Below are positions 43,564 to 52,053 of a stretch of DNA of 64,000 nt, piece by piece (positions within the stretch are counted from its first letter, which is position 1; the number at the start of each line of letters is the position of its first letter). The notes under the pieces are model-generated. The model made no database searches. It saw only the letters and a program-made list of their open reading frames with translations, and had not been told where the DNA came from. The translations under genes were made by a program, and so were the position numbers. Origin of the DNA: an uncultured Lacticaseibacillus sp. (GTDB taxonomy: Bacteria; Bacillota; Bacilli; Lactobacillales; Lactobacillaceae). Location of the stretch: positions 8,429 to 72,428 of the forward strand of contig CAKRNG010000010.1 in NCBI GenBank assembly GCA_934370925.1, read 5' to 3'.

Positions 43564-45273
43564 ATGGTAGCAATGCTAGTCGGACTAGTGATAATCATTG
43601 TGATAGCCGCGGTGGCGGTGTTATTCATGCAGCGCCGAAACAACCGGGAGATTGCGACGCTGGATAAGGAAGTTGCAAATCTTGGGACGGCGCAAATCGA
43701 GAAGGTCATCCAGGTGATGCGTGGGCTTAACTTGACGGGCGAAAGTTTGAAGGCCTTCACCAAGTGGCAACGGGAATATCAGAAAATCAGTGAGGAGTTC
43801 TCCGCCAAAATCGAAACAACGTTAATGGATGCGGAAACGACAAACAACCAGTTCCGTTTTTCCAAGACGCGTGCGTGCCTGGCTGAGTTACGTGCGGTGA
43901 CGGACAACGCCAAGAAGCGCTACAAGCAGATTCAAACGGCCCTCGACCAGATTCGTGAGGATGAAGAACAGAACCGGACACAACTGGCCAAACTCAAGAA
44001 GACGTACCAGGAAACGCGCAAGACGCTTCTGGCCAAGAACTTCGCGTTTGGCGATAGCATGTCCGCTTTGGAGGAACGCCTCAAAGCCCTGGCAGATGAG
44101 TTCACGGCAGTCGATGAAGTCAGCGCCAGTGGGGATCATCACGCCGCGCACGACCGGATTCAGGAACTGTCTGGACACGTGACGGATTTAGCGGACCTCA
44201 CCGCCACCATCCCGCCACTTCTGACCGAGCTTGTGAAGGAGTTCCCAGAACAACTGACCGAATTGCAGACCGGGTATGAGCGCTTGACGGCACAGCATTA
44301 CAACTTCGGCCAGGTGGATGTGAGTGGGCAGCTCGCGACGATTGCGGTTGGCATCGACAACAGCAAGACAGCACTTGCAGGACTGAACATCACGGCCACG
44401 AAGGAACAGAACAAGGTGCTTGCAACGACTATCGATGGCCTATACGACACAATGGAAGCTGAAATGGTTGCGCGGCGGGCGGTTGAAAAGGAGACGGACC
44501 GGATCTCCAAGTTTATCGCGCACGCCCAGCGTCAGAATCACCTGCTACTGATTGAGTTGGATCATTTAAACCAGTCCTACAGTTTGAATCACGATGAGCT
44601 TGCCATTACGCAGAAGCTGCGGACGGAACTGGCAGAATTCGATAACGAACATCAGCAGGACTTGCAGGCGATTGCAGACAAAACGGCTGTTTACAGCGAA
44701 ATTGATGCACACCAGAAGCAGGCAGATGAACGGTTACGTGCGATTGAACAACAGCAGCACGACATCGACCAGTCTGTTTCCAGTCTTAAAGCGGGGGAAG
44801 AATCTGCCAACATTGCGGTAGATGGCTTTGCACGCGACTTACACAGTATCCGGCGGGAACTCGAACGGTTGCAGCTGCCGGGTCTGCCAAGTACCTACAA
44901 GGACCAAGTGGCACATGTGGCAACGGAGATTGATGCAATTGGGCGTCAGCTTGGCAAGATTAAGATTGACCTTGATGACATCAACCAACAGCTAATCGGG
45001 TTGCAGTCAGACATGGATGATTTGCAGCAGGCCACCACGGAAATCGTGGATTCAGTCGGCTTAATGGCAGCACTACTCCAAGCATCCAACCGTTACCGTG
45101 AAGAGCACCCTGAGCTCAAGGAAGCGGCCACGAAGACGAAGGCACTGTACATGCAGATTCGCTACAAGGAAGCGGCGGACACGATGGCAAGCGCACTCGA
45201 ACAAGCGGTACCGGGCTCATACCGGCACGTGGAAGATGCATACTTGAACGAAAAAACGGAACAACCACTTTAG
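43564..45273 (+). CDS. ezrA: Septation ring formation regulator EzrA
   Basis: 569 residues from ATG 43564 (GAGGGGT upstream); the frame is open further up but that part is not conserved-looking. One N-terminal membrane helix (VAMLVGLVIIIVIAAVAVLF) has its N-terminus outside, followed by about 540 residues of cytoplasmic spectrin-like helical repeats. EzrA binds FtsZ, limits extra Z-rings and links division to wall synthesis. It lies between rpsD/msrC and nifS/thiI as in other lactobacilli. Confidence 0.93.
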   Translation: MVAMLVGLVIIIVIAAVAVLFMQRRNNREIATLDKEVANLGTAQIEKVIQVMRGLNLTGESLKAFTKWQREYQKISEEFSAKIETTLMDAETTNNQFRFSKTRACLAELRAVTDNAKKRYKQIQTALDQIREDEEQNRTQLAKLKKTYQETRKTLLAKNFAFGDSMSALEERLKALADEFTAVDEVSASGDHHAAHDRIQELSGHVTDLADLTATIPPLLTELVKEFPEQLTELQTGYERLTAQHYNFGQVDVSGQLATIAVGIDNSKTALAGLNITATKEQNKVLATTIDGLYDTMEAEMVARRAVEKETDRISKFIAHAQRQNHLLLIELDHLNQSYSLNHDELAITQKLRTELAEFDNEHQQDLQAIADKTAVYSEIDAHQKQADERLRAIEQQQHDIDQSVSSLKAGEESANIAVDGFARDLHSIRRELERLQLPGLPSTYKDQVAHVATEIDAIGRQLGKIKIDLDDINQQLIGLQSDMDDLQQATTEIVDSVGLMAALLQASNRYREEHPELKEAATKTKALYMQIRYKEAADTMASALEQAVPGSYRHVEDAYLNEKTEQPL

Positions 45274-45281
45274 CGTAAGCG

Positions 45282-45312
45282 AAAAAGTCCAGCGTCTGTC
45301 TGGACTTTTTCT
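45282..45312 (+). terminator. ezrA terminator
   Basis: AAAAAGTCCAG, loop CGTCTGT, CTGGACTTTTT. Confidence 0.9.
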
Positions 45313-45340
45313 ATGGCATGGCATGATTTGGGGGGAGAAC

Positions 45341-45495
45341 CTTTTCAGGCGGGACATTATCGGCTTCGCGCTAATGTCTTATCGAGGGTAGGTTTGATCA
45401 TCGATAAGACTTATCCTCCGAGTTTCGATGCAATCAATAATCAAATTGATGAAGCGCAAGGAGCGGCAGCGACGTTGCGCCAACAAAAAGATGGA
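45341..45495 (+). repeat. D-type repeat upstream of the cysteine desulfurase gene
   Basis: CCTTTTCAGGCGGGACATTATCGGC...GCTAATGTCTTATCGAGG at the left and GCGCAAGGAGCGGCAGCGACGTTGCG at the right, as in 51145-51310. In the left arm ACATTA...TAATGT has replaced ACATTCG...CGAATGT, a paired change. The C part is missing. Confidence 0.8.
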
Positions 45496-45519
45496 CGGGC
45501 GTTGATTTTTTGTTATAAT
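45492..45519 (+). promoter_or_regulatory. Promoter of the nifS-thiI region
   Basis: TGGACG (45492-45497) and TATAAT (45514-45519) with a 16-base spacer, right at the border of the D repeat, 40 bases before the start codon. Confidence 0.5.
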
Positions 45520-45558
45520 AATGCCAGCTTACTTATTTTTCGGAAGGAACTGTAAATA

Positions 45559-46707
45559 ATGATTTATTTTGATAATAGTGCCACCACGCGCCCACTCGAC
45601 AGCGTGTTACAGACGTACCAAACCGTGGCCACCGAGTTCTTCGGCAACCCGAGTTCTCTGCACAAGTTGGGCGACCGTGCCCGCGCGGTGGTGGAACAGT
45701 CACGTGCGCAAATTGCCCAGCTGATTCAAGCCAAGCCAGAAGAAATCTTCTTCACTAGCGGTGGCACAGAGGGGGACAACTGGATTGTGAAGGGTACCGC
45801 AATGTCCAAGCGCATGTTCGGTAAGCACATTATTACGTCCACCATCGAGCACCCCGCTGTTCGCGAGACGATGAAGCAGCTGGAAGAACTCGGATTTGAA
45901 GTCACCTACCTCCCCGTCGATAAGCGTGGGTTTGTGAGCGTGGATGACCTCAAGGCGGCGTTGCGTTCAGATACTATCCTCGTGTCCATCATGGCGGTGA
46001 ACAATGAAGTCGGCAGTATCCAGCCCATTGCGGCGATTGGGGATGCCTTGCAGGATTACCCAACCGTTCACTTCCACGTGGATGCCGTTCAGGCGGTTGG
46101 TAAAGGGGTGATGGATCAGATTCGCCACCCACGCGTTGATTTTCTGACCTTCTCTGGCCACAAGTTCCATGCACTTCGCGGAACCGGGTTCATTTACGCC
46201 AAGTCCGGACGGCGGATTGAACCGTTGATGGCTGGTGGGGGCCAGGAAAAGGACCTGCGTAGTGGTACTGAAAACACACCAGGTATCGCGGCGCTCGCCA
46301 AAGCATTGCGTCTTTGCTTAGACAACGAACCTGAGAAGATTGCCCGGCAACAGGCCATTCGTCAGACCATTACGGAATACGTACAGACGTTTGATGATGT
46401 CCACCTGTTCAGTGAATTGACGCCTGACTTTGCGCCACACGTACTCACGATGGCCATCAAGGGGGTTCGTGGTGAGACGATTGTGCACGCATTCGAGAAC
46501 GAAGGGGTTTTCATGTCCACCACGAGTGCTTGCTCCAGTCGTTCTGGTCAGGAAAGTAGCACGCTCGCAGCCATGAATGTACCGCAGAAGCTGGCGCAGT
46601 CTGCCATTCGGGTGAGCCTGGATGAAGCGAACACGATGGCGGAAGCCGAAGCGTTCAAAGCGGCCTTCCAACGCGTTTACACGAACTTCCAGAAGCTTAA
46701 GGGGTAA
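45559..46707 (+). CDS. Cysteine desulfurase (NifS/IscS family)
   Basis: 382 residues. YFDNSATTRP at the start, PLP-lysine in FLTFSGHKFHALRGTGF, HVDAVQAVGK for the cofactor ring, and the catalytic cysteine loop STTSACSSRSGQESS. It removes sulfur from cysteine and hands it on; being next to thiI, the likely acceptor is ThiI for 4-thiouridine in tRNA and possibly thiamine. In Firmicutes lacking a full Isc system this NifZ-type partner is usual. RBS GGAAGG. Confidence 0.95.
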   Translation: MIYFDNSATTRPLDSVLQTYQTVATEFFGNPSSLHKLGDRARAVVEQSRAQIAQLIQAKPEEIFFTSGGTEGDNWIVKGTAMSKRMFGKHIITSTIEHPAVRETMKQLEELGFEVTYLPVDKRGFVSVDDLKAALRSDTILVSIMAVNNEVGSIQPIAAIGDALQDYPTVHFHVDAVQAVGKGVMDQIRHPRVDFLTFSGHKFHALRGTGFIYAKSGRRIEPLMAGGGQEKDLRSGTENTPGIAALAKALRLCLDNEPEKIARQQAIRQTITEYVQTFDDVHLFSELTPDFAPHVLTMAIKGVRGETIVHAFENEGVFMSTTSACSSRSGQESSTLAAMNVPQKLAQSAIRVSLDEANTMAEAEAFKAAFQRVYTNFQKLKG

Positions 46708-46782
46708 TGACAAACGGTGCATCAAGTGCGTGCTGCCTATGTTAGAACCGACACATTTCCTGACGTACTTACATCTACTAGT

Positions 46783-46815
46783 AAAAAGGCAACCAGTCTG
46801 GGTTACCTTTTTCCC
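46783..46815 (+). terminator. Hairpin with T-run between the desulfurase gene and thiI
   Basis: AAAAAGGCAACC / GGTTACCTTTTT with one mismatch, then TTCCC. It lies only 20 bases before thiI, so it may attenuate rather than end the transcript. Confidence 0.6.
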
Positions 46816-46832
46816 ATCAAGAAAGGATTAAC

Positions 46833-48050
46833 ATGCAATACTCAGAAATCATGGTTCGTTACGGCGAACTGTCTACTAAAGGTAAGAACCGCAAGTCTTT
46901 CATCGGACGGCTAAACGGGAATATCGCCAAGTCACTGCACGATTTCCCTAACCTGACCATCCGGCCCAAGCGCGACAGGACCCACATCGAGTTGAACGGC
47001 ACTGATGCCCAGCCCGTGATGGATCGTCTCGGCAAGGTGTTCGGTATTCAGTCCTTCTCGCCCAGTGTCGCTGTGGCTAAGGATATGGATGAAATCCGTG
47101 CTGTTGCGCTTGAAATGATGAACGACGCGGCGCCAAAGGGATGCACGTTCAAGGTGGAAACCAAGCGGAGTGACAAGACGTTCCCCCTCGACACGAACGG
47201 CATGAACCTGGCGCTTGGGGACTACCTGACTGAAGAACGCCCAGACCTCGTGGCGAAGATGAAGCAGCCAGATGTTGCCTTGCGCGTTGAGATTCGCCGT
47301 GAAGCCGTCTTCCTGTCCACCACCACCGTGAAGGGCGCGGGTGGCTTACCTGTTGGAACGGCGGGGAAGGCCGCAATGATGCTTAGCGGTGGGATTGATT
47401 CACCCGTTGCGGCATACTTGGCGTTGAAGCGTGGGGTGGATATTGAAATGGTTCACTTCTTCAGCCCCCCATACACGAGCGATAACGCGTTGAACAAGGC
47501 CAAGGAACTGACCGCCAAGTTGACGCCATACGTGGGCAGCATTACCTTCATCGGCGTGCCATTCACGCACACGCAGGAAGAAATTAAGGCGAAGGTGCCA
47601 GAAGGATACTTGATGACCATTCAGCGGCGGATGATGTTGCGGCTGACGGAAGCCATTGCGAACCAGCGCGGGGATCTCGTGATTTTCAACGGGGAATCCG
47701 TGGGGCAGGTTGCTTCCCAGACGCTCGCATCCATGGCGGCCATCAATGACGTGTCCGTGATGCCAATCGTGCGTCCCGTAGCCACGATGGACAAGACGGA
47801 GATTATTGCGCAGGCGGAGAAGATTGATACGTACGAATTGTCCATCATGCCATTTGAAGACTGCTGCACCATCTTCGCGCCACCAGCACCGAAGACACAG
47901 CCAAAAATCGAAGTCGCACGCCACTATGAATCTAAGATTGACGTTGAAGGATTGATGGCGGAAGCACTCGCCAACCTGAGCATCGATGTCATTCGTCCGG
48001 GTCAGGAATTCCTGAACCAGGATCAGGATATTATTGCGGAGCTGCTGTAG
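46833..48050 (+). CDS. thiI: tRNA 4-thiouridine sulfurtransferase ThiI
   Basis: 405 residues. N-terminal ferredoxin-like and THUMP domains ([28 protein letters not shown]), then the PP-loop [17 protein letters not shown] that adenylates U8. The catalytic cysteine of the pyrophosphatase domain is in [16 protein letters not shown]. The rhodanese extension of enterobacterial ThiI is absent, as usual in Firmicutes. Works with the desulfurase encoded just upstream. RBS AAGGA. Confidence 0.96.
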   Translation: MQYSEIMVRYGELSTKGKNRKSFIGRLNGNIAKSLHDFPNLTIRPKRDRTHIELNGTDAQPVMDRLGKVFGIQSFSPSVAVAKDMDEIRAVALEMMNDAAPKGCTFKVETKRSDKTFPLDTNGMNLALGDYLTEERPDLVAKMKQPDVALRVEIRREAVFLSTTTVKGAGGLPVGTAGKAAMMLSGGIDSPVAAYLALKRGVDIEMVHFFSPPYTSDNALNKAKELTAKLTPYVGSITFIGVPFTHTQEEIKAKVPEGYLMTIQRRMMLRLTEAIANQRGDLVIFNGESVGQVASQTLASMAAINDVSVMPIVRPVATMDKTEIIAQAEKIDTYELSIMPFEDCCTIFAPPAPKTQPKIEVARHYESKIDVEGLMAEALANLSIDVIRPGQEFLNQDQDIIAELL

Positions 48051-48117
48051 GACGGTAAAACGTATCCCTGAATGTCGGTGAATGAAGCGTTACGAAGAGG
48101 TCATTTAATCGATTGCT

Positions 48118-48172
48118 AAAAAACCAGCCCCCTGCATCCAAAGCTAGGATACGGGGGGGCTGGTTTTTTATT
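48118..48172. terminator. Bidirectional terminator between thiI and the OppA-like gene
   Basis: AAAAAACCAGCCCCC and GGGGGCTGGTTTTTT pair over 15 bp around a 22-base loop. Confidence 0.9.
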
Positions 48173-48184
48173 GTTTAAACGTGA

Positions 48185-49822
48185 TTACTTCATTCGAACA
48201 TATTCGTAATTGATGACGCCCGTTTTGAGAATCGGGAATTGGGCAACGCGGTCGGAGAGCAGGTAAGCTAGACCACTTTGGTAGACGCCCACAGTTGGGA
48301 CTTTTTGAGTCATCACGTACTTTTCAGCTTCGAGTGTGGTCCGCCAACGCTTCTTATCGGCCACACCCAACTCGTTGGTGATGGTGGTGAGCATTTTATC
48401 GTACGTTGCATCGCTGAATCCTGAGATGTTGAGGGGACTATCCGTTTGGTTGAAGCTGAGTAGGCCATATGGGTCGCTGGTAGAAGGTGACCAGGTGGCA
48501 AAAGCAATTTGATATTTGCCCGCTGATTCGAGGGCAACGCGCTTAGCCAGTGTGGTCGAGACAACCTTGACGGAAAGGCCTGGAAGATTGTGTTCTAGCT
48601 GGCCCTTGAGGAATTGGCCCACGAGTTTTGCTTCGTCTGTGTCCGCAATGTTGAGGGTGACGGTTAAGCTTGACTTCTTGAGTGACTGTTTTGCCTTCTG
48701 CCATTCACTCCGCGCGTAACTGGCGTCGTAGGGGAGTAAATCACCATTTTTGGCGCGAAAGTCAGTTCCGGATGGTGAACTGTTTAAGCCCGCGGGGATG
48801 AGGCCGTTAAGCGAAACGGACCCATTGCCTAACTTGCCCGTTGTCAGTAGGTGCTTGTCGAACGCGGTGGCAATTGCCCGTCGCAGGTGGACGTTTCCCG
48901 TTACGCTGTCCTTGACGTTGAAGAAAAGGTAGGCGCCCGTTGTGGTGGACATCCGCTTCAGACGTTGGTGACCGGTGTATTTGGGGATGGTGTCTGAACT
49001 GATTGCGGTGTAGTCGAGCTGCCCCTTTTCAAGCTTGGTTGCAGCGACTTGATTGTCTTTTGCAACACTGAATTGAATCTGCTCCAACGTGACGCGGGTT
49101 TGGGCAGCGTAGGTGGGATTGCGGATGAAGGCCCAACGGTTGTCTTTTTCCCCAGACCAGCCCGTGATGCGAAAGGGACCACACGTGAGAATGCGCGTTG
49201 ATGTCGTCCCATATCGTGTTCCTTGCTTCGTGGCGTACGCACGGTTAATCGGCATGAAGGACGTCTGCGATAGAATCTCGTCCAGAACGGGTGTGGCTGC
49301 GATGAGGGAAACACGGAGCTTATATTTACCGAGCGCCTTGACACCGAGTGCCGACACAGGCTTGGTTCCCTTACGCACCGCCGCACCGTTAACCAATAAA
49401 TCGATATTGCTGGCATTACGCGAGTTCGTTTTTGGGTCCGCAAGACGTTGCCAAGCATACACGAAGTCGTCGGCCGTGACGGGACTCCCGTTTGACCACG
49501 TAAAGTGTCGGAGGGTGAAGGTGTAAACCTTCTTATCCTTCGAGATGGTCGGGTGACCGTTACTGATGACGGGAATAGTTTTTCCCGTTGCGTTAGGGCC
49601 GTATAGCCCGTCGATAAGGTTACTGATGGTGCTGCCGGCAATTGACGTTGAATATTTCGTGCTATCAAGCGATTCGAGCTGAGTCGCCGTATTGACGCGT
49701 AACGTGGTGCTGGTGAGGTTGTTGTCGGTAGGAGCTGGCTGTTGCCGGAAGTACAGGCCCCCTGCGATGGTTGCACCGATGCCAACCGCAATAATGCTCC
49801 CCAAGATTGTTTGATTTTTCAT
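48185..49822 (-). CDS. OppA-like peptide-binding protein (SBP_bac_5), membrane-anchored
   Basis: 545 residues of the extracellular solute-binding family 5: VYTFTLRHFTWSNGSPVTADDFVYAWQRLADP, LGKYKLRVSL, TCGPFRITGW and HLRRAIATAFDK are classical. It should capture oligopeptides for an Opp-type importer. Unusually the N-terminus (TILGSIIAVGIGATIAGGLYF) has no lipobox cysteine, so it is probably held by an uncleaved helix. No permease or ATPase genes are adjacent. Length and order of motifs are intact, so it is likely functional. Confidence 0.88.
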   Translation of the reverse strand: MKNQTILGSIIAVGIGATIAGGLYFRQQPAPTDNNLTSTTLRVNTATQLESLDSTKYSTSIAGSTISNLIDGLYGPNATGKTIPVISNGHPTISKDKKVYTFTLRHFTWSNGSPVTADDFVYAWQRLADPKTNSRNASNIDLLVNGAAVRKGTKPVSALGVKALGKYKLRVSLIAATPVLDEILSQTSFMPINRAYATKQGTRYGTTSTRILTCGPFRITGWSGEKDNRWAFIRNPTYAAQTRVTLEQIQFSVAKDNQVAATKLEKGQLDYTAISSDTIPKYTGHQRLKRMSTTTGAYLFFNVKDSVTGNVHLRRAIATAFDKHLLTTGKLGNGSVSLNGLIPAGLNSSPSGTDFRAKNGDLLPYDASYARSEWQKAKQSLKKSSLTVTLNIADTDEAKLVGQFLKGQLEHNLPGLSVKVVSTTLAKRVALESAGKYQIAFATWSPSTSDPYGLLSFNQTDSPLNISGFSDATYDKMLTTITNELGVADKKRWRTTLEAEKYVMTQKVPTVGVYQSGLAYLLSDRVAQFPILKTGVINYEYVRMK

Positions 49823-49969
49823 TTTTGGTCCCCTAGGCGTCCGTTAATGGCTTTAAGTGACAAAAGTTGTGCGAAAAAATAATTTAATGCTATGCATAGC
49901 TTATGACATGCTCTAATATAAATAAACGGTAATGTGCAATTTTTGAGAAAAAAAGCAAGGGGGCGCACC

Positions 49970-51103
49970 ATGTTTGATTGGAATAACTGGTCCGTTGAAT
50001 TCGTGGTTGCCATTTTCTTCATCACTGGCTTCTCGGCATTCTATAACGCAATCAGTCTCTGGTTGCGGCAGCGTTTCGAATCAAAACATCAGGGGCAGGC
50101 ATACGCACGTGTGGGGTTACTACTGTTTACGCTCATTATGGTGTTGTTCTGTCAGGTTGCTGAGTTCTGGAATCCCATTAATAGTGATGCCTACATGAAC
50201 TGGGCGCTTTACGTCTTATTCATTCCGCTTCTAGATGAGGCAGTTGCCCCACTGGAGTTTGTGATTCGGGCCATTGGTATTGGCGGTTTCTGGTTATTCA
50301 ACGGGACGGTTACCGCAAGTGTTTTCTGGTTGTCGCTCTTCATGGTTATCATCATCTTGGCGCTCACTGGTTACATGCACCGAACACTCGACCGTGCACA
50401 CCCGTTGACGGTTGCCATCGCGGTTTGGTTTGCCATTGCATTTTGGATTACGCAAACGCAATTAATGCTGATTAACCTCGTCATGGGGGTAGTTATGTTT
50501 GCCAGCATGAACCTGTTCGCAGCGATGTACTGGTCGATTGGTCAGAAGGCGCAACGAGAACGCACACGTCTGATTGAACAGGTCAACCGCGACACATTGA
50601 CGAACGCGGGAAGTGTCTTTGCGTTTCAGGACGACGGGCGCAACTTATTACCAAGAATCCGTGAGAGTGGCGAGCCATTATCGCTTGCCATGTTCGACAT
50701 TGACCACTTTAAGCAGGTAAACGACAAATATGGACACGCCATGGGAAATTATGTCTTGCAAGAGGTCACAGCCTTAATCACGCAAATCATTCATGAAGGC
50801 TGTGTTGATCAGAGCGAGTTGTACCGAACGGGTGGGGAAGAATTCAACATCATCTTCCTGAATGCAGATGTGTCGACAATTACACCGGTGATTGCGGACA
50901 TCCTGAACGAGGTACGGCAACACGCCTTCGAATTCGAGGGGCAACGCGTTCAAATCACCTTGTCCATGGGCGTCACGCAGGTGCAGGCGGCGGATGCGGG
51001 ATTCGAGGACATCTACGAACGGGCAGATAAATACCTGTACATCTCAAAGCAAGAGGGCCGCGACTGCGCCACTTTGGAAGGAAAAACCGTCACAATGCTA
51101 TAG
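49970..51103 (+). CDS. GGDEF-domain protein, probable diguanylate cyclase
   Basis: 377 residues from ATG 49970 (AAGGGGG upstream). About six membrane helices in the first 200 residues form a 5TM/MHYT-like sensor region without recognised motifs. The cytoplasmic GGDEF domain has DIDHFKQVNDKYGHAMGNYVL (substrate and metal residues) and the active-site loop RTGGEEF. The inhibitory RxxD site five residues earlier is absent (DQSE there). It could make cyclic di-GMP; no EAL or PilZ protein is seen nearby. Divergent from the OppA-like gene. Confidence 0.88.
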   Translation: MFDWNNWSVEFVVAIFFITGFSAFYNAISLWLRQRFESKHQGQAYARVGLLLFTLIMVLFCQVAEFWNPINSDAYMNWALYVLFIPLLDEAVAPLEFVIRAIGIGGFWLFNGTVTASVFWLSLFMVIIILALTGYMHRTLDRAHPLTVAIAVWFAIAFWITQTQLMLINLVMGVVMFASMNLFAAMYWSIGQKAQRERTRLIEQVNRDTLTNAGSVFAFQDDGRNLLPRIRESGEPLSLAMFDIDHFKQVNDKYGHAMGNYVLQEVTALITQIIHEGCVDQSELYRTGGEEFNIIFLNADVSTITPVIADILNEVRQHAFEFEGQRVQITLSMGVTQVQAADAGFEDIYERADKYLYISKQEGRDCATLEGKTVTML

Positions 51104-51144
51104 TTTGGCTCGCAGTTGGGAATTGCCCTCTTTATTTAGGGAAA

Positions 51145-51728
51145 GTCTTTTCGGGCGGGATATTCGCGGCTGTGCGCGAATGTCTTATCGAGGATAGGGT
51201 TGCTCACTAAAACTTGATTTACTGATATGACACGTTCGAGTATCAAAGTAACCAATCGACGAACGAATGCAACGCAAGGAGCGATAGCGACGTTGCGTCA
51301 ACATCTTTTCATCCAAACAAGAAGATGATTAGCGGAAGATGTAGGCAGTTGTGGGGGGAAGTTCGGCGGAGGTTTTGGGGTGCGGAAGTGGTGAAGGTAT
51401 CTTGAGGCTGCGCCATAAGTCCAAGGCACACGAACATTACATCCAGTCGCGCGCCAAAAGACTGCCCCCTAACATACAAGACAGGCCCGGTAGAAATCCT
51501 AAGTTCGGGATTTCCACCGGGCCTGCCTTGTATACCGGGGCCAAACCGTCTTTTGGCGCAGCCTCTAGATACGGGACGACTTTGAGACTGGCAGGCGGGT
51601 TTCCTGACAGGCTCAAAGCGAGGTGGAATAACTTTGGCCCGGGTTTGGCCGAAGTTATGGAACCGTGCCCCACCACTGGAGACACACCAAAACCGGAGCT
51701 GAACTTTCCCCCGCAACCGCCGTGCCCG
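51145..51728 (+). repeat. Full-length D-C composite repeat, carrying a nested A-B element
   Basis: The D part (51145-51310) begins GTCTTTTCGGGCGGG, has the ATTCGCGGCTGTGCGCGAAT hairpin, and ends AACGCAAGGAGCGATAGCGACGTTGCG. The linker GATTAGCGGAAGATGTAGGC leads to the C part (51345-51728), with ends GTTGTGGGGGGAAGTTCGG and CTGAACTTTCCCCCGCAAC. The A-B element 51397-51572 sits inside C. C-internal hairpins: CTTTGAG...CAGG/CCTG...CTCAAAG and AATAACTTTGGCC/GGCCGAAGTTAT. It fills the 51104-51760 gap between the GGDEF gene and the valS leader. Confidence 0.85.
51397..51572 (-). mobile_element. A-B element, copy 2, MITE-like and nested
   Basis: 176 bp bounded by a 19-bp inverted repeat with one mismatch: GTATCTTGAGGCTGCGCCA at the left and TGGCGCAGCCTCTAGATAC at the right. 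Inside, the B stem (arms ATACAAGACAGGCCCGG... and ...CCGGGCCTGCCTTGTAT) and the A part match 3022-3189 in reverse orientation. It has no ORF, so if mobile it depends on a transposase elsewhere (inference). Confidence 0.75.
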
Positions 51729-51761
51729 TGCCCCGCAACTGCCGACCCTAACACAAAACAG

Positions 51762-51789
51762 TTGAGCTTTTGCAAACCTGTGATATAAT
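51762..51789 (+). promoter_or_regulatory. valS promoter
   Basis: TTGAGC (51762-51767) and TATAAT (51784-51789), 16-base spacer, just after the C repeat and just before the T-box. Confidence 0.7.
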
Positions 51790-51794
51790 TGTGG

Positions 51795-52014
51795 CAACAT
51801 GTTGAACGAGAGGGTCATCGGTGGCGGTTTCCAGAAAGTGGGAGTGGCTGTGAACCCTAACCAAACCCGATGATTGTAGCTCGTGAGTGCCAACCTGAAC
51901 GTAAGTAAGGTGGGCCGGCTACGTCCGTTACCCGTACCGAGTGGGGCGCGAGCCCAATTTAGGTGGTACCGCGAGTTAACTCGTCCTAATTTTATATTAG
52001 GGCGAGTTTTTTTG
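51795..52014 (+). promoter_or_regulatory. T-box leader of valS (tRNA-Val, specifier GTA)
   Basis: Stem I base ACGAG (51806-51810) pairs with CTCGT (51880-51884) and the next helix is TCATCGG with CCGATGA. The internal loop between them shows TTGTAG with GTA (51876-51878), a Val codon. The antiterminator core AGGTGGTACCGCG (51961-51973) and a terminator AACTCGTCCTAAT / ATTAGGGCGAGTT with TTTTTTT (51978-52014) follow. TGGT fits A73 of tRNA-Val. Confidence 0.95.
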
Positions 52015-52053
52015 TTCTTCCAACATAAAAACTGCGACATAGGAGTGAGTCAT

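Noticed and set aside
51351..51788. 145-codon frame and the opposing 243-codon frame in the D-C copy
   Set aside because: Both cross inverted repeats and the nested A-B element and change at each copy; they are by-products of the repeats.
51883..52053. N-terminal extension of ValS
   Set aside because: The sequence is T-box RNA including the antiterminator and terminator; ATG 52054 has the ribosome binding site and gives the normal ValS start.
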